From the NCBI GenBank assembly GCA_015055605.1, contig SVHV01000001.1:577999-641998 (forward strand): DNA of 64,000 nt, read 5' to 3'. This document shows positions 57,424 to 64,000 of this stretch, one piece after another (positions within the stretch are counted from its first letter, which is position 1; each line of letters opens with the position of its first letter). Under the pieces are notes generated by a model that saw only the letters and a program-made list of their open reading frames with translations, did no database searches and was not told the origin of the DNA. Made by a program: the position numbers and the translations under genes. Origin of the DNA: Clostridiales bacterium. Its GTDB lineage: Bacteria; Bacillota; Clostridia; Christensenellales; UBA1242.

Positions 57424-59397
57424 ATGGAGAAAAAGAATTATTACATTACAACACCTATCTACTATGCTAGTGGAAAATTAACTGTTGGACACTGTTTCAG
57501 CACAATTCTAGCAGACATTTGCGCTAGATATTACAGACTTGATGGACACAAGGTTTTTTATGCAACAGGTAGTGACGAACATGGACTAAAAATTGCTAGA
57601 GTTGCAGAGCAAAACAATATGACTCCACAACAATTCGTAGACAAGACTGTTGATGAATTTAAATTTATCTGGGAAAAATTAGGTATTACCTATGATAAAT
57701 TTATCAGAACTACCGACAAACACCATGTAGAACTCGTTGAAAAAGTATATCAAAAACTATACGAAAAAGGAGATATTTATCTAAGCCAATACGAAGGACT
57801 ATACTGCGTACCATGCGAAACTTTCTTTACAGAATCACAATTAGTAGAAGGAAAGTGTCCAGACTGTGGTAGACCAGTTGAACTCACTAAAGAAGAGAGT
57901 TATTTCCTAAAACTTAGTAAATATCAAGAGTTTTTGGACGAGTATTTCAAGGAGCATAGTGACTTTTTAGTTCCAGAAAGTAGAAAAAACGAAATCTACA
58001 ACAATTTCATTAAACCAGGTATTACAGACCTTTGTGTATCTAGAACTACTTTTGACTGGGGTGTTAGACTTCCATTTAATGATAAGCATGTTGCTTATGT
58101 TTGGATTGACGCCCTACTCAACTACCTATCTGTTTTAGGTTACGACACAAAAGACGATAAGGATTACAAAGAATTTTGGCCTTGTAATGTTCATGTTGTA
58201 GGTAGAGATATTTCTAGATTCCACTGCATTATCTGGCCTATTCTACTAAAAATGCTTGACCTACCTCTTCCTACACAAATCCACTCTCACGGATTTATCA
58301 CACTAAAGGGAGATAAAATCAGCAAATCTAAGAGCAACGGATTTAACCCTCTTACACTAGTAGACAGATATGGCGCAGACGCACTTAGATACTATCTAGC
58401 AAAAGAAGGTCCTATTTTCAACGACACCCCATACACAGCAGAGCAATTTGTTAATACAGTAAACTCAGACCTTTGTAATGACTTAGGAAACCTTGTAAGT
58501 AGAACACTTGCAATGATTACACAATACAATGGAGCAATCATTCCTGAACCAAAAGTTAATGAGGATAGCGAAAAAATGTTAGAAACTGCTTGCAATGAAT
58601 TATATGGTAAAGTAAGTACACTCATGGCTGAACAAAAAATCAATGATGCAGTTAATGAGATCTTCTCAGTAATTAGACTAGCCAATAAGTATATCGACAT
58701 GACTGAGCCATGGAAATTAGCAAAAGACACAAGCAAGAAAGATAAACTTGACACTGTTCTTTACTACTTAAGCGAGACAATCAGAATCTGCAACACACTT
58801 CTACAAGCATTTTTATTTGAAACACCTAAAAAAGTATTTGATAAATTCTCTTATACTAAAGATGCTCAAACATTCGAAAGCATTAAAAAATTCAGCTTAA
58901 CAAACTACGGCAATACAGTTAACAAAGGTGACAACCTATTCCCTAGACTAGATGTTAAAAAGGAAATAGAATTCTTAGATACTCCAAATGCAGAGCCTAA
59001 GAAAGAAGAGAAAAAGCCTGAACCTAAAAAGGAAAATAAAGAACCAGCAAAAACAGAAGAAACTAGCGAGTATATCTCATTTGATGATTTTATGAAAGTT
59101 AAACTAATCACAGGTAAAGTAATCAACTGTGAAAAAGTCCCTAATGCTGATAAACTACTAAAATCTACAGTTGATACAGGTAAAGAAACAAGAACTATCG
59201 TTAGTGGTATCGCAGAATATTACAAACCTGAAGATTTAATTGGAAAAAATGTAATAGTTGTTGCAAATCTTGCCCCTAGAAAACTAAGAGGCATAGAAAG
59301 CTATGGCATGCTACTTTGTGCAGAGAATGAGGCAACTAAAGGAATTAGCCTACTAACTACTGATAGTGATGTTCCTGGTGGCTCTGAGGTTTGCTAG
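57424..59397 (+). CDS. metG: methionine--tRNA ligase with C-terminal tRNA-binding domain
   Basis: TTPIYYASGKLTVGHCFS, KISKSKSNGFNP, C-terminal EMAP-like domain. Confidence 0.97.
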   Translation: MEKKNYYITTPIYYASGKLTVGHCFSTILADICARYYRLDGHKVFYATGSDEHGLKIARVAEQNNMTPQQFVDKTVDEFKFIWEKLGITYDKFIRTTDKHHVELVEKVYQKLYEKGDIYLSQYEGLYCVPCETFFTESQLVEGKCPDCGRPVELTKEESYFLKLSKYQEFLDEYFKEHSDFLVPESRKNEIYNNFIKPGITDLCVSRTTFDWGVRLPFNDKHVAYVWIDALLNYLSVLGYDTKDDKDYKEFWPCNVHVVGRDISRFHCIIWPILLKMLDLPLPTQIHSHGFITLKGDKISKSKSNGFNPLTLVDRYGADALRYYLAKEGPIFNDTPYTAEQFVNTVNSDLCNDLGNLVSRTLAMITQYNGAIIPEPKVNEDSEKMLETACNELYGKVSTLMAEQKINDAVNEIFSVIRLANKYIDMTEPWKLAKDTSKKDKLDTVLYYLSETIRICNTLLQAFLFETPKKVFDKFSYTKDAQTFESIKKFSLTNYGNTVNKGDNLFPRLDVKKEIEFLDTPNAEPKKEEKKPEPKKENKEPAKTEETSEYISFDDFMKVKLITGKVINCEKVPNADKLLKSTVDTGKETRTIVSGIAEYYKPEDLIGKNVIVVANLAPRKLRGIESYGMLLCAENEATKGISLLTTDSDVPGGSEVC

Positions 59398-59398
59398 T

Positions 59399-60172
59399 AT
59401 GCTAATCGATACACACGCTCACCTAACAGATAGCAAATATTTAGATTCTATAGACGCAATTATTAAAGACCTTGACTCTAATGGTGTAGACAAGGTCTTT
59501 ACCATTGCCTATAATACAGAAACAATAAAAAAATCAGTTATGTTAGCCGACAAATATCAAAATATATATGCAGTTATAGGTATCCATCCTGATTCTTGTG
59601 AAGAATATAGCAAAGAAACCGAACAGCTCATTAGAGAATTAGCCAACAACCCAAAAGTTATAGGCATAGGCGAAATCGGATTAGATTACCACTGGCGAAC
59701 AGATAACAAAGACTTACAGAAAGAAGTATTTATCAAACAACTCAAACTCGCATACGAGTTACAACTACCTATTTCTATCCATAATAGAGATAGCATAGGA
59801 GATATGTTACCCATACTGAAGGAAAACAAAAAGTATCTAGAGTTTGGTGGTGTAATGCATTGTTATAGTGAATCGGTAGAAATCTACAAAGAAATCAAAA
59901 AACTAGGTCTAAAAATCGCCTTTGGAGGCACATTAACTTTTAAAAATTCAGTTGTTGCACCTGCTGTATGCGAGATGGCAGACATAGAAGATATACTACT
60001 AGAGACAGATTGTCCATACTTAACCCCTCACCCATACAGAGGTTCTATCAACGAGCCAAAGATGACTAGATTAGTTGCAGAAAAAATAGCATTAATCAAG
60101 GGAATTAGTTATGATAGTGTTGTTAAACAAACACATACTAACGCTCTCAATCTTTTTAAAAAGGTAAATTAG
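59399..60172 (+). CDS. tatD: TatD family DNase
   Basis: MLIDTHAHLTDSKYL, GEIGLDYHW, LLETDCPYLTPHPYRG. Confidence 0.95.
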   Translation: MLIDTHAHLTDSKYLDSIDAIIKDLDSNGVDKVFTIAYNTETIKKSVMLADKYQNIYAVIGIHPDSCEEYSKETEQLIRELANNPKVIGIGEIGLDYHWRTDNKDLQKEVFIKQLKLAYELQLPISIHNRDSIGDMLPILKENKKYLEFGGVMHCYSESVEIYKEIKKLGLKIAFGGTLTFKNSVVAPAVCEMADIEDILLETDCPYLTPHPYRGSINEPKMTRLVAEKIALIKGISYDSVVKQTHTNALNLFKKVN

Positions 60173-61006
60173 ATGAGTAATTTAGAAATATTAAATAAAT
60201 ATGATTTCAAATTTAATAAAGCATACGGTCAAAACTTTATTTTTGACACCAATTTTCTGAAGTCTTTTGTAGACGGAATTATAGACAAAGAAACAGAAGT
60301 CTTAGAAATCGGTCCTGGTGCAGGCACTCTAACAGGAATCTTGTGTGAGTATGCAAAAAGAGTAGTTTCTTATGAAATAGATAGAAATCTAGAGCCAATA
60401 CTTAAAGAAAACTTATCTAAATACGATAATAGCGAGATTGTCTTCGGCGATATTATGAAATTTAATATCGAAGATATAGAAGCCAATTTTAAAGGCAAAT
60501 ACACAATGGTAGCAAACTTACCGTATTATATAACCACACCTATTATATTTAAGTTTCTAGAAAATGCTAAAAACCTACAATCTATGATTATCATGGTTCA
60601 ATTAGAAGTTGCTGAGAGGCTAGTCGCAAAAAGCGGTTCAAAAGATTACGGAGCAATAACTCCAGCTATTGATTATAGAGCAAATGCAAAAATCATTAAA
60701 CGAGTTAGTAGAAAAATGTTTACTCCTGTACCAAATGTAGATAGTGCTATAGTAAAAATCGATTTTATCGAAAACAAATATCAAATAGATAGTACAGAAA
60801 TATTAGACGAGACTATTAAATCTGCATTTGCCATGAGAAGAAAAACGCTAGAAAATAATCTCAAAACCACATTCAAGCTTAGTTCAGATACAATACAAGA
60901 AATCTTCTCTAAATTAGGATTCCAACCACAAATTAGAGGAGAAAAACTAAACACAGAAGACTTTGTTAAACTTAGTAATGAAATAAAAAAATATGTCAGC
61001 AAATAA
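60173..61006 (+). CDS. rsmA: 16S rRNA dimethyltransferase RsmA/KsgA
   Basis: KAYGQNFIFD, EIGPGAGTLTGIL, NLPYYITTPI. Confidence 0.96.
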   Translation: MSNLEILNKYDFKFNKAYGQNFIFDTNFLKSFVDGIIDKETEVLEIGPGAGTLTGILCEYAKRVVSYEIDRNLEPILKENLSKYDNSEIVFGDIMKFNIEDIEANFKGKYTMVANLPYYITTPIIFKFLENAKNLQSMIIMVQLEVAERLVAKSGSKDYGAITPAIDYRANAKIIKRVSRKMFTPVPNVDSAIVKIDFIENKYQIDSTEILDETIKSAFAMRRKTLENNLKTTFKLSSDTIQEIFSKLGFQPQIRGEKLNTEDFVKLSNEIKKYVSK

Positions 61007-61024
61007 ACTGACATATTTTTTATT
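60987..61024 (+). terminator. Terminator overlapping the 3' end of ksgA
   Basis: AAAATATGTCAG-CAAATAAA-CTGACATATTTTTT. Confidence 0.75.
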
Positions 61025-61050
61025 ATCTAAATACACTCTTCCCTTTAAAA

Positions 61051-61131
61051 CAAAAAAACTACTGGTATATCCAATAGTCTTTAAAAAAGGAGTTATTTAC
61101 AAAAAGCTAACATACACTTATATATTAGCCT
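61051..61131 (-). ncRNA. predicted small RNA (~80 nt), novel
   Basis: Promoter, 9-bp 5' hairpin, U/C-rich linker, 8-bp hairpin and U7 tract, all on the minus strand. Confidence 0.6.
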
Positions 61132-61135
61132 CTAG

Positions 61136-61164
61136 ATAATACCATACTAAAGTTGGCTTGTCAA
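61136..61164 (-). promoter_or_regulatory. Promoter of the predicted small RNA
   Basis: TTGACA-N17-TATTAT with extended -10 TG. Confidence 0.7.
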
Positions 61165-61349
61165 CAGTAAAACGAAAAAAAATTATATTCTTTTTAAATA
61201 AAAAAATAACATAATAGATTCAACAAAAAACAACACACAAAAACAAATTTAAACAATACACCCTACCGAATAGTCACACATATTACCATAACCTTAATAT
61301 ATAATTAAATGTAGTATTACATCTCATATATTAAGCGAAAGGTGGTAAA

Positions 61350-62348
61350 ATGGGAAAATTAAAAAGAACAATAATTTTATCAGACAAGAAAAATAATAAT
61401 AAATCAATAATGCTCCTTGAACTCGAAAGCAAAAATAATGCTGTTTTCGGAAACCTAAGAGCATTTAGCTCAAAAGAATCAGCTAACCTACTACTAGGCA
61501 TACAAGCCAACAATAATATCATAAAACAAAATATAAAACTGGAAAATAATAGGTGTCAATTCAAGCTATCGCAAATAGAACTAGACCAAGAAATATCCTG
61601 TGTAATAATTGATACAAACAATGACAAATTTGAACCAATACTATGGGGTAGCACTAAACAAGATAATAATAAAAATAATATAATATCATATCTAAAAAAC
61701 AGCATCTCCAAAATGCAATCTAATCACAAAAGTACAGTCGTTCATAGTGTAAATAATACATCAACTAACCCAACACAAAAAGAGATAAATACACTCAATA
61801 GCACACAGTCTTCTATTCCAGATAAAACATCAGAAAAAACACAAGTAAACATAGTAGAAGATAACATATCTCAAATATCCATTGAACCAGAAAATATTGA
61901 TAACATTGAGTCAGAAGTAGCCATAGCAGACACCAATAAAACACAACTAAATCTTTTTGAGACAGATGAAGCAGAATTAGAAGAAACTATTAATCAACAC
62001 ATAAATAACGAACACAATTTCTACAACCTAATAGCAGACCAGCTAGACGAGCTATTCGCCAGATACCCCAGAGAACACAATCTAGAGCAACTTGTAGAAA
62101 ATAGTATGTGGTGCAAGATAGATACAGAATATGACAATAAATATTATGTTGTTGGCATTATAAAAGAAAGTAATGACATAAAGTATATTTGCTACGGCGT
62201 GCCCGGAAGTTATAATATAGAGCCACCTATTGAAATGAGAAACTATAGTCAATGGTTACCAACCGACCCCAAATCACCTTATGATAACGGATACTGGGTT
62301 ATGTATCAAGATAGCAATACAGGAGAAAATATATATTTAAATACATAA
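61350..62348 (+). CDS. hypothetical two-domain protein with disordered linker
   Basis: folded N- and C-terminal parts flank an N/S/T/Q/E-rich linker; GGTGG ribosome-binding site. Confidence 0.75.
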   Translation: MGKLKRTIILSDKKNNNKSIMLLELESKNNAVFGNLRAFSSKESANLLLGIQANNNIIKQNIKLENNRCQFKLSQIELDQEISCVIIDTNNDKFEPILWGSTKQDNNKNNIISYLKNSISKMQSNHKSTVVHSVNNTSTNPTQKEINTLNSTQSSIPDKTSEKTQVNIVEDNISQISIEPENIDNIESEVAIADTNKTQLNLFETDEAELEETINQHINNEHNFYNLIADQLDELFARYPREHNLEQLVENSMWCKIDTEYDNKYYVVGIIKESNDIKYICYGVPGSYNIEPPIEMRNYSQWLPTDPKSPYDNGYWVMYQDSNTGENIYLNT

Positions 62349-62355
62349 CAAACAG

Positions 62356-62394
62356 CAACAAAAAAGAGAACACAATATTGTTCTCTTTTTTGTT
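62356..62394. terminator. Bidirectional terminator
   Basis: AAAAAAGAGAACA-CAATAT-TGTTCTCTTTTTT. Confidence 0.85.
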
Positions 62395-62407
62395 TTATGC
62401 CATAAGT

Positions 62408-63322
62408 TTATCCTAAGAAACCCTTAATAATCATGTCCTCAGCATCTTTTTCACTAAGTCCCATAGTCATCAGTTTAACAAGTTGTTCTCCAGCTATCTT
62501 ACCTATTGCTGCCTCATGAACAAGTGTTGCATCCGTACACTCAGCCAAAATCTCTGGTGTTGATTGAATAATCGCATTATCCATAAGGATAGCATCACAC
62601 TCAACATGACCAAAACTCTTTGCCTTACCTATTACTTTACTATAGAATTTTTGCCTGCTATTTTCTTTAGCAACAGACCTACTAATAACTTCGACCGAAG
62701 AATCTTCACCAACCAATTCTACATTAAAATAAGTATCTGCTATCTGAGATTCATTTGTTAATATTTTTTCTTTGATAACTAGTTTTGTTCTCTTATGAAG
62801 TTTAGCATTAGTTTCCCTAATAGATGATGTTACACCACCTAGTTGAGTTGTCTCCATAACCAATTCTGAGCCATCTAGCATCTCTATATTTGTAACAGGA
62901 TTTAGAATTTTACCACCCTTATTACCAACGCCCAAATGCTTCTCTACATACCTAACTTTAGAGTTTTTACCAACAGTAAAACTATGTATACCATTATGCT
63001 CACTTTCTTCTAATCCAGTATTATGTATACCACAACCTGCCACAATCAAAACATCACAATCTTTGCCGATATGAAAGTCATTATATACTAGTTCCTTTAC
63101 ACCAGCCTTAGTTATAATCACCGGTATATGCAAACTCTCACCAACAGTACCGTCTTTAACAAAAATATCAATACCTTGACCATCTAACTTCGGTACAATC
63201 TCAATATTTTCTGTACTTCTTTTATCTACAGCCTGCCCATTTTCTCTAATATTAAATGCCCCACTAGGTATTTGATGTAGGTCAGAAACTGCTAATAATA
63301 AATCACTCTCTATCTTACTCAT
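62408..63322 (-). CDS. short SufB/SufD-family Fe-S scaffold protein
   Basis: SufB/D beta-helix pattern (VHEAAIGKIAGEQLVKLMTMGLSEKDAEDMIIKGFLG); start moved to MSKIES. Confidence 0.9.
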   Translation of the reverse strand: MSKIESDLLLAVSDLHQIPSGAFNIRENGQAVDKRSTENIEIVPKLDGQGIDIFVKDGTVGESLHIPVIITKAGVKELVYNDFHIGKDCDVLIVAGCGIHNTGLEESEHNGIHSFTVGKNSKVRYVEKHLGVGNKGGKILNPVTNIEMLDGSELVMETTQLGGVTSSIRETNAKLHKRTKLVIKEKILTNESQIADTYFNVELVGEDSSVEVISRSVAKENSRQKFYSKVIGKAKSFGHVECDAILMDNAIIQSTPEILAECTDATLVHEAAIGKIAGEQLVKLMTMGLSEKDAEDMIIKGFLG

Positions 63323-64000
63323 AGCACTCTCCTTGCAATTTACTACACTGTCTACCATAAGTGTTTAGAGTAGGCATTATCTCTTCTCTAGAACCAAACC
63401 TCTCTATCTTTGCACCATTCATAACAAGAATCTTATCTGCAATCTCTAAAATTTTTTCTTGATGCGAAATAATAATATTTGTACCACCGTACTGTTTCTT
63501 GTTTTCATCAAAAGCAGCAATCAAGCCACCAAAGCTCCATAAATCAATACCAGCCTCAGGCTCATCAAAAATATTAAGTTTAGCACCTCTAGCAAGAGTT
63601 ATTGCTATCTCTATCCTTTTTAATTCTCCACCTGATAGTTTGTCATCAAGGTCTCTATCTATATAATCTCTAGCACACAAACCTACTTTTGACAAGTAAT
63701 TACACACTTCCATAACAACACTATTAGTCTTCTGAGCAGTAGTTATTAAATCTCTAACTTTTAGCCCTTTAAACCTAACAGGTGTCTGAAAAGCATAAGC
63801 CATACCTAAATTCGCCCTATCTGTAATGGACATATTAGTTATATCTATATCATTAAAATAAATCTTACCAGAGGTCACAGGATATATTCCCATAATAATT
63901 TTCATAAGTGAACTCTTGCCACTACCATTATGCCCTGTAACAACTACAGTTTCACCATCTGCAAGTTCTAGATTTATGTCTTTTAAAATAGTCTTCTTTT
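63315..64000 (-). CDS. sufC: SufC-like Fe-S assembly ATPase, 5' end outside window
   Basis: frame continues past ORF-track M at 63905 to the edge with Walker A GHNGSGKSS; LSGGELKRIEIAITLARGAKLNIFDEPEAGID. Confidence 0.93.
   Translation of the reverse strand, partial: KKTILKDINLELADGETVVVTGHNGSGKSSLMKIIMGIYPVTSGKIYFNDIDITNMSITDRANLGMAYAFQTPVRFKGLKVRDLITTAQKTNSVVMEVCNYLSKVGLCARDYIDRDLDDKLSGGELKRIEIAITLARGAKLNIFDEPEAGIDLWSFGGLIAAFDENKKQYGGTNIIISHQEKILEIADKILVMNGAKIERFGSREEIMPTLNTYGRQCSKLQGECYE

Noticed and set aside
1-64000. CRISPR arrays, transposons, prophage or integrons
   Set aside because: No regularly spaced repeats, transposase, integrase or phage structural genes found on reading the ORF track and intergenic regions.

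Overview
AT-rich 64 kb chromosomal segment of an endospore-forming, Clostridia-like bacterium (inferred from spoIIR, sleB-ypeB, spmA/spmB, a ylbJ-like gene, a DUF3794/LysM gene and veg). No CRISPR array, transposase, integrase or phage module was seen. Most of the window is core genome: on the minus strand pta-ackA-rpmF-(two membrane ORFs)-plsX-rnc-smc-ftsY-ylxM-ffh-rpsP-khpA-rimM-trmD-rbgA-rnhB-yraN. After that come tmcAL/ylbM, valS, an ABC importer, perR-rubrerythrin, cysS, pyk, the sporulation/germination block, rsmI/ricT/holB, veg, spmA/B, metG-tatD-ksgA and a SufB/SufC pair cut by the right edge. There are tRNA-Arg(ACG) and tRNA-Ser(CGA) genes. The best undescribed signals are small: (1) a predicted ~80-nt minus-strand small RNA at about 61051-61131, with a near-consensus promoter, 5' hairpin, anti-Shine-Dalgarno-like single-stranded segment and its own terminator; (2) an unlisted 27-aa membrane sORF at 29619-29702 joined by an ATGA overlap to a membrane protein gene; (3) dyads at predicted +1 positions (ylxM-ffh, perR, ABC ATPase, XRE regulator); (4) an orphan four-helix membrane protein that may be KwaA-like; (5) a spoIIR-sleB-ypeB gene string; (6) a terminator hairpin that contains the start codon of the next gene. 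All family names come from reading the translations by eye; no database search was run.
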